40,532 bases of DNA from Parcubacteria group bacterium GW2011_GWC1_41_7 (GTDB lineage: Bacteria; Patescibacteriota; Minisyncoccia; UBA6257; HR35), in NCBI GenBank assembly GCA_000997465.1, contig LCBW01000001.1, forward strand, positions 1 through 40,532, written 5' to 3'. The notes below the pieces were generated by a model. That model saw only the letters and a list, made by a program, of their open reading frames with translations, was not told the origin of the DNA and made no database searches. Below, in pieces: positions 22,157-29,876 of the stretch. The translations under genes were made by a program, and so were the position numbers. Each line of letters starts with the position of its first letter. The stretch's first letter is position 1.

Positions 22157-24703
22157 TTACGCTCCGTGGCATTTTTTATATTTTTTTCCACTGCCGCAAG
22201 GACACGGATCGTTTCTGCCTATCTTTTTTTCACCCGCATCAGTGATCATCTGATGCTGATGCCCTTGTTGCCTGATATTGAGCAGGTATTGAAACAAATT
22301 GATACGGAACAACTTATGAAAATTATCAAAACCTTCAAGCGCTTCACGCTTATATTCAACCAAAGGGTCTTTTTGCCCATACGCGCGATATCCGACGGAC
22401 TCTTTCATTTCATCCAAATAGCTCAAATGCTCCGCCCATAAATAATCATAGATGCGAAGTAATGAAATTTTCAGCACGCTCATATACTCATCCTGCGCTG
22501 CAGTTTTCAGTTCCTCTATTTCTTTTTCAAAAATCTCTTGCGCTTTTTCAGTAATCTCTTCGGAACTCTCTTCTTGACTGACATCATCTTCCTTCCCATC
22601 CTCGATGTGCTGTTTTTGTGGAATACCAAACACAAACCGTATAGTCTCCTCTTCGGCTTCTTTTAAAAATACGTTAAATTCAGTTTTTAATTGTTCCTGC
22701 GGGTCTTGGTCTCCCGTTAAAATTGCTCTGCGCTCAGCATAAATTTTTTCACGCTGCTTATTGATAACATCATCATACTCAATCAAGTGGCGCCTCATAT
22801 CAAAATTAATGCCCTCAACTTTTGCCTGTGCTTCTTCGATTGCCTTGGAAACAAGAGAGTGCTCAATGGGCTGATCTTTTGGAAGGTTAAAGCGCTCAAT
22901 AAGCTTTTGCATCATCTCGCCTCCAAAAATTTTAACTAGCGGATCATCAAGCGAAATATAAAAATGAGTTTCTCCGGGATCGCCTTGTCGGCCTGCACGC
23001 CCTCGAAGCTGATTATCAATTCTGCGCGCCTCATGCCGCTCAGTTCCTAAAACAAAAAGCCCTCCTAAATCTTTCACTCTTTGCGCTTCCTGCTCGTTAT
23101 AGGGATGTCCTCCTAAAATAATATCAACGCCGCGGCCTGCCATGTTCGTTGCGACAGTCACCGCCTCAAAACGTCCAGCTTGCGCAATAACCTCTCCTTC
23201 TTCCTCATGATTTTTCGCATTCAAGAGCTTAAAGGATACTTTTGCTTTTTGTAGTTTATCAAAAAGAAGTTCATTTTTTTCAATAGACGTCGTGCCAACC
23301 AAAACCGGCCGGCCTTGCTCGTGCAACTCTTTTATTTTTTCAACAACCGCATCCCACCGTATACTCTCACTGACAAAAATCTTATCTGGATGATCAGTAC
23401 GCACCCGCGTTTTATGCGGTGGAATAATTGCAACATCTGAATTGTACACTTTAAAAAATTCCTCAGCTGATGTTGCCGCAGTCCCCGTCATGCCGGAGAG
23501 TTTTTTATATCTGCGAAAAAAATTTTGAATAGTAATTGACGCGACGGTTTTTGATTCTGGCTGAATCGCAACTTTTTCCTTTGCCTCAACTGCCTGATGC
23601 ACTCCCCCAGACCACCGTCTCCCCCACATCATGCGCCCCGTAAACTCATCAACGATCACAACTTGTCCATTATGCACCACATAATCTTTATCCTTGTGAA
23701 ACAAATAATTTGCCTTCAATGCCTCCTCTAAATGATGAATGGAGTGCATATCCTGCACCTCGTACGGATTAAAATTCAAAACCTTTTCCAATTTTTCCTG
23801 ACCTTCTTCAGTTAAATAGACCGAACGCTTTTTTTCATCAACGGTAAAATCAACTTCTTTTTCAAAGCGGTGCGCGATTTCATCAAACAATCGGTATACC
23901 GAGTCGGCCTCTTTTTCATAGGAAGAAATAATAAGCGGCGTACGTGCTTCATCAATCAAGATACTATCTACCTCGTCAATGATTGCAAAGTTCAACTCTC
24001 GTTGCACTACTTGATCTGCATCAACTGCAAGGTTGTCGCGCAAATAATCAAATCCAAATTCATGATTTGTACCATACACGATATCTAAGGCGTATGCCTC
24101 TTTACGAGAAATGGGGCGCAGAAATTCATGAAATACCTTAAATGACTCTTCCTCCTCCCTCTCTTTTTCTTCTGTTTTACTGTGCACTGTTTGCTGTGCA
24201 CTGTTTGCTATATAGGTTGGATCATACATAAATGCACTATCGTGCACTATGCATCCAACCGACAGCCCTAAAAAATGATAAATCTGTCCCATCCACGCGG
24301 CATCGCGCTGGGCAAGATAATCGTTCACAGTAATAACATGTGCGCCTTTTTTTTCCAAAGCATTCGCGTACACTGCCAGCGTTGCAGTGATGGTTTTTCC
24401 CTCACCAGTTCCCATTTCAACAATCGTTCCTTTATATAGTCCATATCCGCCAAGTAATTGCTCATCAAAATGCCGTTGCCCTAACGTACGCTTTGCGGCT
24501 TCTCGGACAACTGCAAAAATTTCAGGAAGCATATCATCCAGTGTCTTTTCTTTTAAGTTTTTTTGAAACTCAGCTGTTTTTGCTTTAAGCTGATCGTCAT
24601 TTAAAACTCCAATATCTTTTTCTGCGTCACAAACTTGACGAACAAATGGCATCCATCCGTCAACAAGCGTCATTCCTGTTTTTTTAAAAAATCCTTTAAA
24701 CAT
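22157..24703 (-). CDS. secA: protein translocase ATPase SecA
   Basis: The 848-residue motor drives preproteins through SecYEG. Walker A EMGTGEGKT (96-104), the DEVD box in AIIDEVDSILIDEARTPLI, the preprotein cross-linking domain, helicase motif TNMAGRGVDI, and the C-terminal zinc SEC-C motif NDPCPCGSGKKYKKCH are all present. An insertion rich in charged residues near residues 155-190 contains a 14-bp tandem duplication (24181-24208). TATAAA lies six bases before the ATG, with a second TATAAT further up (24725-24730). Everything needed for activity is visible. Confidence 0.97.
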   Translation of the reverse strand: MFKGFFKKTGMTLVDGWMPFVRQVCDAEKDIGVLNDDQLKAKTAEFQKNLKEKTLDDMLPEIFAVVREAAKRTLGQRHFDEQLLGGYGLYKGTIVEMGTGEGKTITATLAVYANALEKKGAHVITVNDYLAQRDAAWMGQIYHFLGLSVGCIVHDSAFMYDPTYIANSAQQTVHSKTEEKEREEEESFKVFHEFLRPISRKEAYALDIVYGTNHEFGFDYLRDNLAVDADQVVQRELNFAIIDEVDSILIDEARTPLIISSYEKEADSVYRLFDEIAHRFEKEVDFTVDEKKRSVYLTEEGQEKLEKVLNFNPYEVQDMHSIHHLEEALKANYLFHKDKDYVVHNGQVVIVDEFTGRMMWGRRWSGGVHQAVEAKEKVAIQPESKTVASITIQNFFRRYKKLSGMTGTAATSAEEFFKVYNSDVAIIPPHKTRVRTDHPDKIFVSESIRWDAVVEKIKELHEQGRPVLVGTTSIEKNELLFDKLQKAKVSFKLLNAKNHEEEGEVIAQAGRFEAVTVATNMAGRGVDIILGGHPYNEQEAQRVKDLGGLFVLGTERHEARRIDNQLRGRAGRQGDPGETHFYISLDDPLVKIFGGEMMQKLIERFNLPKDQPIEHSLVSKAIEEAQAKVEGINFDMRRHLIEYDDVINKQREKIYAERRAILTGDQDPQEQLKTEFNVFLKEAEEETIRFVFGIPQKQHIEDGKEDDVSQEESSEEITEKAQEIFEKEIEELKTAAQDEYMSVLKISLLRIYDYLWAEHLSYLDEMKESVGYRAYGQKDPLVEYKREALEGFDNFHKLFRINLFQYLLNIRQQGHQHQMITDAGEKKIGRNDPCPCGSGKKYKKCHGA
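24181..24208 (-). repeat. 14-bp tandem duplication inside secA
   Basis: TGTGCACTGTTTGC occurs twice in a row exactly. Since 14 is not a multiple of three, the two copies are read in different frames (as parts of ANSAQ and QTVHS), in a variable insertion of the protein. Confidence 0.9.
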
Positions 24704-24709
24704 GTGTAT

Positions 24710-24715
24710 TTTATA
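24710..24715 (-). promoter_or_regulatory. -10 element six bases before the secA start
   Basis: TATAAA on the minus strand is followed by six bases and ATG 24703. A perfect TATAAT at 24725-24730 offers an alternative with a leader of about 15 bases. Confidence 0.4.
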
Positions 24716-24763
24716 TGCTTATTTATTATAGCATGCCCCATAAAAAGTCCCGAAAAAGAAAAT

Positions 24764-24814
24764 GCGGCGCCGATTAGGTGCCGCAAGCTCAGACCCGAAG
24801 GGGCTGTGGCGCTT
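24764..24814 (-). repeat. GC-rich interspersed repeat, copy 4
   Basis: This is nearly the exact reverse complement of copy 1 (1107-1163), including the palindromic end GCGGCGCC...GGTGCCGC. Relative to the preceding orphan gene (24846-25196) it has the same orientation as copy 1 has to the orphan at 918. Confidence 0.8.
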
Positions 24815-24817
24815 AAC

Positions 24818-24840
24818 GCGGCGCCGATTAGGTGCCGCAA
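24818..24840 (-). repeat. GC-rich interspersed repeat, partial copy 5
   Basis: Only the palindromic end of the unit is present, directly beside copy 4 and five bases from the stop codon of the Cys-rich orphan gene. Confidence 0.75.
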
Positions 24841-24845
24841 ACCGC

Positions 24846-25196
24846 CTACTCCGCCTCTGCGTCGTAAGCTCCTTCCCAGCCATGATATGCTAACCGATGC
24901 CGCTGATGCTCGGCCGCCTGTGTCGCACGTAGTTCTTCTGCTTTGTGCGCAATGGCCTCCCGGGTTTGAGAAGCTGTCATCCCGTGCTTCTGCGCGCAAT
25001 CCGGACAACACGCTCCATGATCAGAAACAACAATCAGAAACTCGTTCCGGATGACGCGATGACAACCCCCTTGACAACGACGCCCTAGCTCATTGAGCAG
25101 GATCGCCGTGTCATCCAGCATCTCAGTTGCGCCCCAGGGGTTTTGCCCCGCGCGCGGCGGATCATTAGAGCTGGGTAAACGTGATCCCCATCCCAT
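24846..25196 (-). CDS. GC-rich Cys/His-rich orphan protein, possible zinc-binding
   Basis: The 116-residue protein has a Cys/His cluster at about residues 41-70: CQGGCHRV, then CCPDCAQKHG, which could hold a zinc ion. A helical, charged C-terminal part follows. A clear Shine-Dalgarno (GAGGTG) lies about six bases before ATG 25196. Base use is much richer in G and C than in secA or the next gene, hinting at a different origin. It is followed by two copies of the GC-rich repeat. I do not recognise the family. No enzymatic motif is visible. An overlapping frame on the other strand lacks a ribosome-binding site. Confidence 0.65.
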   Translation of the reverse strand: MGWGSRLPSSNDPPRAGQNPWGATEMLDDTAILLNELGRRCQGGCHRVIRNEFLIVVSDHGACCPDCAQKHGMTASQTREAIAHKAEELRATQAAEHQRHRLAYHGWEGAYDAEAE

Positions 25197-25264
25197 GTGT
25201 GTTCACCTCACTTTCATCGCAGGTTGCTATGTATATATAGTATAACACTTTTATACAATTTTAA

Positions 25265-25285
25265 AACGCCCACAAAAAGGACGTT
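25265..25285 (-). terminator. terminator hairpin, possibly two-way
   Basis: On the minus strand AACGTCC pairs with GGGCGTT (one G-U pair) around a 7-base T-rich loop, followed by four Ts. It would end the 25308-25643 transcript. On the plus strand the same hairpin (one mismatch) is followed by six Ts. Confidence 0.55.
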
Positions 25286-25307
25286 TTTTCTATTATTAAA
25301 TAATAAA

Positions 25308-25643
25308 TTATTTCTCTTGAGTTGTGTTCTTCTTCAACTCCTGCTCGAGAAACATCAATTCTTGCTTTAAATCGTTTTCAAATTTTTCAGCAATGAGCGC
25401 GAGTTCCGGATCGCCGCTCCCCTTCACAATCTCCCCTAAATCGCGGCTGTATTCAATTGCCGCTTGGATGATTTCCATATTGCGCGCAACAAGCTCTTTC
25501 TGCACAATTTCGTAGAGCTGTTTACGAACAATATCCGCATTATTTTTATCAACTAAATCCAAAAGGCCCTTTACCTGTTCTTTATCTAAAATATCAAATT
25601 TTTGCAGTTGCTCAATTGTCTCCTGCAACGGTTGTGTGTCCAT
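25308..25643 (-). CDS. small helical cytoplasmic protein, hypothetical
   Basis: The 111-residue protein is acidic and predicted almost wholly helical, with no membrane segment and no cysteine. A helical hairpin with a conserved-looking SRDLGEIVKGSGDPE stretch (about 65-79) separates two amphipathic helices. I do not recognise it. A TATAAG hexamer lies nine bases before the ATG, and a terminator follows at 25265-25285, so it is probably a single-gene unit. Coiled-coil dimerisation is possible. Confidence 0.75.
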   Translation of the reverse strand: MDTQPLQETIEQLQKFDILDKEQVKGLLDLVDKNNADIVRKQLYEIVQKELVARNMEIIQAAIEYSRDLGEIVKGSGDPELALIAEKFENDLKQELMFLEQELKKNTTQEK

Positions 25644-25677
25644 ATGCGTGTACTTATACTATAAGGCAACTTTTGAT

Positions 25678-25731
25678 AAAATACCTAAAAAATCCTCTGT
25701 ACTGTATAAAAGTGGCTTATTTAGGTATTTT
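25678..25731. repeat. 12-bp perfect inverted repeat with A/T-rich arms
   Basis: AAAATACCTAAA (25678-25689) and TTTAGGTATTTT (25720-25731) are exact inverses around a 30-base loop, between the stop of the 25745 gene and the promoter of the 25308 gene. It may end transcription from either side or be a protein-binding site. Confidence 0.6.
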
Positions 25732-25744
25732 TTAAAGTATCTTT

Positions 25745-26080
25745 TTATACTGATTGCCCTTCTCCTGTTTGAATGCGCAAAGCTTCAAATTGCACCTCAA
25801 GTGCCTCCTGTGCGACAACTGCTTGAACTCCTACCCTTTCTTCAAAACGAGATAAAGAATTATCAGCCCCTTGAATCCTATCACCCACCGTAAGCGCTAC
25901 TGCCTGTGTTCTTTCTGATATTTTTCTAGATGTTCTTAAAACAGCTCCGGGGACACCGGGATTCCCCACCCTTGTTTGCAATACAACTTCAGTTTGTATT
26001 CGCTCCCATACCTCCTGAATATTTTCACCTGTCCGTCCTCCTTCCTGCTGATTTGATTTTGGGGTAGGATATTGTTCCAT
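25745..26080 (-). CDS. small Gln/Val/Arg-rich hypothetical protein
   Basis: The 111-residue frame is hydrophilic with a disordered Gln/Gly-rich start (1-18) and a long predicted helical part (about 20-105) with heptad-like Val/Leu spacing. No cysteine and no membrane segment. The family is not recognised. A good promoter (TTGCAT, 17 bases, TACAAT at 26096-26124) precedes it and an inverted repeat follows it, which supports a real gene despite the short length. The leader would be about nine bases. Confidence 0.6.
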   Translation of the reverse strand: MEQYPTPKSNQQEGGRTGENIQEVWERIQTEVVLQTRVGNPGVPGAVLRTSRKISERTQAVALTVGDRIQGADNSLSRFEERVGVQAVVAQEALEVQFEALRIQTGEGQSV

Positions 26081-26095
26081 AGTGATGTTGTTGTT

Positions 26096-26124
26096 ATTGT
26101 ACGGAATAAAATTTTTGAATGCAA
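26096..26124 (-). promoter_or_regulatory. promoter of the 25745-26080 gene
   Basis: On the minus strand TTGCAT (26119-26124) and TACAAT (26096-26101) are separated by 17 bases. The start point would be about nine bases before ATG 26080. Confidence 0.6.
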
Positions 26125-26148
26125 GGGGTATTAAAAAAATTTTACGCT

Positions 26149-27372
26149 CTACAAACTGATTGTATGCGACACGTGATACAATTGCAACTCATGAGGAGCC
26201 GCAAGAAGCACTACATCGCCCGCCTGAAGCTCTTGCATAAGGTACGCCTCAATATCTTTAAGCTGATATTCGAAAAAATGAACCGCACTATACGCCCGCC
26301 CCTTCTTATTTTTTACCTCATCTACTGCAAATTTTGATCGCACCCCTATTCCGACAAACACATCGCACATATCCGCTGCAATTTTTCCTATTTTCTGATG
26401 CAGTTCAAGCGCATACTTTCCCGTATGTAATAAATCTCCAATCACACACACTTTTCGCTCTCCTGGCATCTTACTCAGTACGTCTAATGATTCCCAAATG
26501 GATGCACTGGAGATATGAAAGGTATTATCCAATACAATATATCCTTTTCTGCTACGATATAGCTTCATTCGATGATGCAGTGCCTCAAGATTTAAAAGCA
26601 ACGAACACGTATGTTCAAATTCATATCCCTGCTTCAGCAGTACCGTTGCGGTTGCAAGCGCGCTATACACAGATCCCTTGCCAAATATATTTTGCAAAAA
26701 TAAATCCTTTGTTCCTTGGGGCGTATATAGAAAAAAAGAGTTTCCCCACGCGTTTTTCTCACACACAATTTCATAATTTTCTGCGCGCACCGCGCTATCG
26801 CTTGTAATACCAAAATAAACAACTTCAGCGGAAAACGGATCGTTGTCATCTGCGGCAATTTTTTGTAAACGCTCTCCGATTTCAAAAACTGAAATATCGT
26901 CCCCGTTTAAAACGATAAGTCCGCCCGGCTTAATCGCGCGCGCGAATAATTCTTTCTTTTTTTGTAGTGATTCAGGTCCAGCAAACACCTCTGCAAATGG
27001 CGGAATGTCGCCAATTGAGGTAATCACAAGTACATCAAAATCCAACCTTTGAGCCCAATAGGAGACAATTTTAGAATTTTCGAATCCAAATTCAAGCACG
27101 ATATATGCCGGGTATTTTTTATACCACGGAAATATCATTAAGTTTAAAAATTTTGCAAGTACCTTAAACGGATTAAAGGTTTTTTCAAGTAAAAAAGTAA
27201 GTGGAATGCCAACGGAGTGACGCTTATGATATTGAGTTTTATATACAGATGCATCTTTTGACAGCGCCTGATAAAGAAAATCAACTGTTACGCTTTTTCC
27301 AGCTGTTCCAGTTACCACAATAACTTTAGGACGGTATTTTTGATATACAAGCGCCGCAAAAAAGTTAAGCAT
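26149..27372 (-). CDS. MurF-like Mur ligase without the N-terminal UDP-binding domain
   Basis: The 407-residue protein matches the central and C-terminal domains of MurF: P-loop VVTGTAGKSVT (19-29), the ITSIGDIPPFAEVF region (about 119-132), GGLIVLNGDD, and the C-terminal IVLDNTFHISSASIWESLDVL (VLDxxY/FNAN-like) followed by VCVIGDLLHTGKYALELH. The usual first domain of MurF, about 80 residues binding the UDP-sugar, is missing: the P-loop begins only 18 residues from the start. The P-loop reads GTAGKS rather than GSNGKT. It may add a dipeptide to a non-standard or lipid-linked acceptor, or be MurF with a reduced first domain. TATAAA lies six bases before the ATG. Confidence 0.82.
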   Translation of the reverse strand: MLNFFAALVYQKYRPKVIVVTGTAGKSVTVDFLYQALSKDASVYKTQYHKRHSVGIPLTFLLEKTFNPFKVLAKFLNLMIFPWYKKYPAYIVLEFGFENSKIVSYWAQRLDFDVLVITSIGDIPPFAEVFAGPESLQKKKELFARAIKPGGLIVLNGDDISVFEIGERLQKIAADDNDPFSAEVVYFGITSDSAVRAENYEIVCEKNAWGNSFFLYTPQGTKDLFLQNIFGKGSVYSALATATVLLKQGYEFEHTCSLLLNLEALHHRMKLYRSRKGYIVLDNTFHISSASIWESLDVLSKMPGERKVCVIGDLLHTGKYALELHQKIGKIAADMCDVFVGIGVRSKFAVDEVKNKKGRAYSAVHFFEYQLKDIEAYLMQELQAGDVVLLAAPHELQLYHVSHTISL

Positions 27373-27378
27373 AGATTT

Positions 27379-27384
27379 TTTATA
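27379..27384 (-). promoter_or_regulatory. -10 element six bases before the MurF-like gene
   Basis: TATAAA on the minus strand is followed by six bases and ATG 27372. A TATAAT further upstream (27391-27396 region) is an alternative. Confidence 0.4.
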
Positions 27385-27442
27385 TATATAATTATATCAT
27401 TTCATGCCGTGCGACGCCGCTAGCATAACAGCAAACAAGCTT

Positions 27443-27448
27443 TATAAT
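27443..27448 (+). promoter_or_regulatory. -10 element of the NRAMP-related gene
   Basis: A perfect TATAAT sets the transcript start near 27455, right before the 5' arm of the hairpin at 27460. The leader would be about 87 bases and consist almost wholly of that hairpin. The -35 is poor. Confidence 0.5.
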
Positions 27449-27459
27449 TTTTAAAATGG

Positions 27460-27541
27460 TTACCCTCTTAACTTTTCAACAATACCTAAGCAGAAAAAAA
27501 TGTATGCAATCGTCGTTTTTTATAAAAAGTTAGGAGGGTAA
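27460..27541 (+). promoter_or_regulatory. 5' UTR hairpin that buries the ribosome-binding site
   Basis: Bases 27460-27476 pair with 27525-27541 over 17 continuous pairs (one G-U), with a 48-base loop. The 3' arm contains the Shine-Dalgarno AGGAGGG (27532-27538) and ends on the base before ATG 27542. The strongest Shine-Dalgarno in the window is therefore fully sequestered, which suggests control of translation by RNA folding. Confidence 0.75.
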
Positions 27542-28837
27542 ATGGCTAAAAAAAAATCAAAAAGCTCAAAATCGCTTAAAAAATTTGAAAAAAAATTGAT
27601 TGCCTTTGAAAAAAAAGCTCAAAAACAATGGGAAAAGGTTGGACCCGGCCTTGTTACTGGAGCATCTGACGATGATCCATCTGGAATCGTTACATACAGT
27701 TATGCTGGCGCAAAAGGAGGATATCAGTTTCTTTGGACCGCACTCGTAACCTTCCCTCTTTTGTGGAATATCCAAAATATCTGCGGAAAAATTGCAATCG
27801 CAACAAAAAAAGGAATTGTGGGTATTTTAAAACAAATCAGTCATCCTGCGGTTGTCTATATTATTGCATTTGGTATGTTTTTTGCAAATACCTTCAATAT
27901 CGCAGCAGACCTTCGCGCAATATCAGATATGTTGTACTATACTGCTCCCCTATTGCCAAAAGAAGCATGGCTCATTATTAGTTCTTTGGCTATTATGTGC
28001 GCAGTTGTGTTTCTATCATACAGAAAATTCGCAAATGTATTAAAATACCTCAGCGTAACTCTAGGAGGGTATATTTTAGTCGCGTTTTTTTCGCATACCG
28101 ACTGGACGCAGGCAATTCAACACACCCTCATTCCCTCTTTTGCGCTTACAAAAGAAAGTTTTTTGATCATTACGGCAATACTTGGAACAACTATTTCACC
28201 TTACCTCTTTTTTTGGGAGTCAGAGGAGGAAATTGAAGAATTAAAACAAAGAAAGCATGGATTTCAAAAATGGCGCGAAATTAAACATATGAAAGCAGAT
28301 AATGCATGGGGTATGTTTTTTTCAAACGCAGTAATGTTTTTTATCATACTCGCTTCCGCGAATGTTATTTTTGCAACAGGAAAAAGTCCCGAAAACATCA
28401 TAGATGTTGCACAAGCACTTCAACCCTTAGCAGGAAACTTCTCAACAATTCTCTTTACCCTTGCAGTATTGGGCACAGGATTTTTGGCAATTCCGGTGCT
28501 TGCCGCAGGAGCCGCATATATTCTCTCGGAACTTTTCAAAAAACCAGCGAGTTTGGATAAAAAAATAAATCAGGCGCGATTTTTTTATATTGCCCTGCTC
28601 TCTTCAATTTTTGCTGGAACGCTTTTGAGTCTACTTCCTATCTCCACCATTCAATTTCTTTTTTATACTGCGATTTTATTTGGATGTATTGCTCCTTTTT
28701 TGATATTTTTTATTCTTTTGATTGCAAACAATAAAAAAATTATGGGCTCATACAAAAATACCGCCGTTGAAAATATCCTTGGCGTTATCACCCTTTTAGT
28801 TATGGCCTTTACCGCCATTGCCGGGCTACTACTTTAA
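27542..28837 (+). CDS. NRAMP-related metal ion transporter
   Basis: The 431-residue protein has a Lys-rich cytoplasmic start (1-30) and about 11 membrane segments. Helix 1 carries GASDDDPSGIVTYSYAG in place of the classical DPGN motif, and helix 6 carries GTTISPYLFFWESEEE where NRAMP manganese/iron carriers have the MPH motif with its metal-binding methionine. This places it in the NRAMP-related branch, some of whose members move magnesium. The substrate cannot be fixed from sequence. The start is unambiguous (AGGAGGG five bases upstream). Regulation probably acts through the 5' hairpin. The gene ends ten bases from convergent gapA. Confidence 0.9.
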   Translation: MAKKKSKSSKSLKKFEKKLIAFEKKAQKQWEKVGPGLVTGASDDDPSGIVTYSYAGAKGGYQFLWTALVTFPLLWNIQNICGKIAIATKKGIVGILKQISHPAVVYIIAFGMFFANTFNIAADLRAISDMLYYTAPLLPKEAWLIISSLAIMCAVVFLSYRKFANVLKYLSVTLGGYILVAFFSHTDWTQAIQHTLIPSFALTKESFLIITAILGTTISPYLFFWESEEEIEELKQRKHGFQKWREIKHMKADNAWGMFFSNAVMFFIILASANVIFATGKSPENIIDVAQALQPLAGNFSTILFTLAVLGTGFLAIPVLAAGAAYILSELFKKPASLDKKINQARFFYIALLSSIFAGTLLSLLPISTIQFLFYTAILFGCIAPFLIFFILLIANNKKIMGSYKNTAVENILGVITLLVMAFTAIAGLLL

Positions 28838-28847
28838 AATACTATAT

Positions 28848-29858
28848 CTATGCCTGCAATCGTCTTATATGTTCCAAAAGCATAGCGCAATAACCCCACT
28901 CGTTATCATACCAAGAAAATACCTTTACTAAATTTCCGCCAACCACTTGTGTTAACGTGGTATCTATAATTGCCCCATATGGCTCTCCAATCACATCGGA
29001 AGAAACAATCGAATCTTTTGAAATTTTTACAATTCCTTTCCACTTTTCGCTTTGCACTTCTTTTTCAAATATACTGTTTATTTCTTGCACTGTAGTTGGG
29101 CGCGAGGCGATAAACGTAATATCCGCAAGCGATCCAGTTATGACTGGAACACGAATAGATATGCCACCAAACTTATCTTTCATGCGCGGAAGCACGCGCG
29201 CGGTCGCATCTGCCGCACCAGTGGTTGAGGGAACAATATTTAAAGCCGCCGCCCTTCCCCTTCGCACATCCTTTATTGCAATACTATCAATGAGCGATTG
29301 CGTTGCTGTATATCCATGCACGGTATTTAAAGTTGCTTTTTCAACACCCACCACTTTATCTAATATTGCCAAAACTGGATTGACTGCGTTTGTTGTGCAT
29401 GAAGCATTTGAAGTTACTCGTCCTGCATCCCCAAGTGATGTAATTTTTGAAACATCCTCTAAACCCGGAGTAAAAATACAAGTTTGAGTATCTTTTGCAG
29501 GGGCAGTAATAACAACCCGTTTTGCACCGGCTTCAATATGTTTATGCGCACCTACAAAATCAGAAAATACTCCCGTTGCTTCAATCACTATATCAATATT
29601 TAAATCTTTCCACGGTAATTTTATAGGATCTTTTTCTGCATATATCTTTATTTCTTTTCCATCAACCATAAAACTTTTCCCCGAAATCGAAATATCTTTT
29701 TCAAACCTTCCATAGGTAGTATCGTACTTCAATAGGTATGCTAAATCTTCAATATCAGACAAATCGTTAATTGCAACAATAGTGATATTTTCCTTACCAA
29801 ATGCTTGCCTAAAAAAAACTCGGCCAATTCTTCCAAACCCATTTATTGCGATGTTCAT
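28848..29858 (-). CDS. gap: glyceraldehyde-3-phosphate dehydrogenase
   Basis: The 336-residue glycolytic enzyme has the NAD-binding start INGFGRIGR (4-12), an acidic residue for the NAD ribose in AINDL (about 29-33), the active-site cysteine in SNASCTTNA (C154) and the catalytic histidine in TVHGYT (about 181). It converts GAP to 1,3-bisphosphoglycerate. The D at position 32 favours NAD over NADP. It lies 18 bases after rmuC, so it is likely the last gene of the ATPase-rmuC operon. An oddity is the company: no other glycolysis gene is near. Confidence 0.97.
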   Translation of the reverse strand: MNIAINGFGRIGRVFFRQAFGKENITIVAINDLSDIEDLAYLLKYDTTYGRFEKDISISGKSFMVDGKEIKIYAEKDPIKLPWKDLNIDIVIEATGVFSDFVGAHKHIEAGAKRVVITAPAKDTQTCIFTPGLEDVSKITSLGDAGRVTSNASCTTNAVNPVLAILDKVVGVEKATLNTVHGYTATQSLIDSIAIKDVRRGRAAALNIVPSTTGAADATARVLPRMKDKFGGISIRVPVITGSLADITFIASRPTTVQEINSIFEKEVQSEKWKGIVKISKDSIVSSDVIGEPYGAIIDTTLTQVVGGNLVKVFSWYDNEWGYCAMLLEHIRRLQA

Positions 29859-29876
29859 AGGATAAAAAATGATTAA

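Noticed and set aside
24635..25054. Plus-strand frame of 139 codons over the Cys-rich orphan and repeats
   Set aside because: It runs through secA start and repeat sequence, and is low-complexity at the repeat. The minus-strand frame has the ribosome-binding site.
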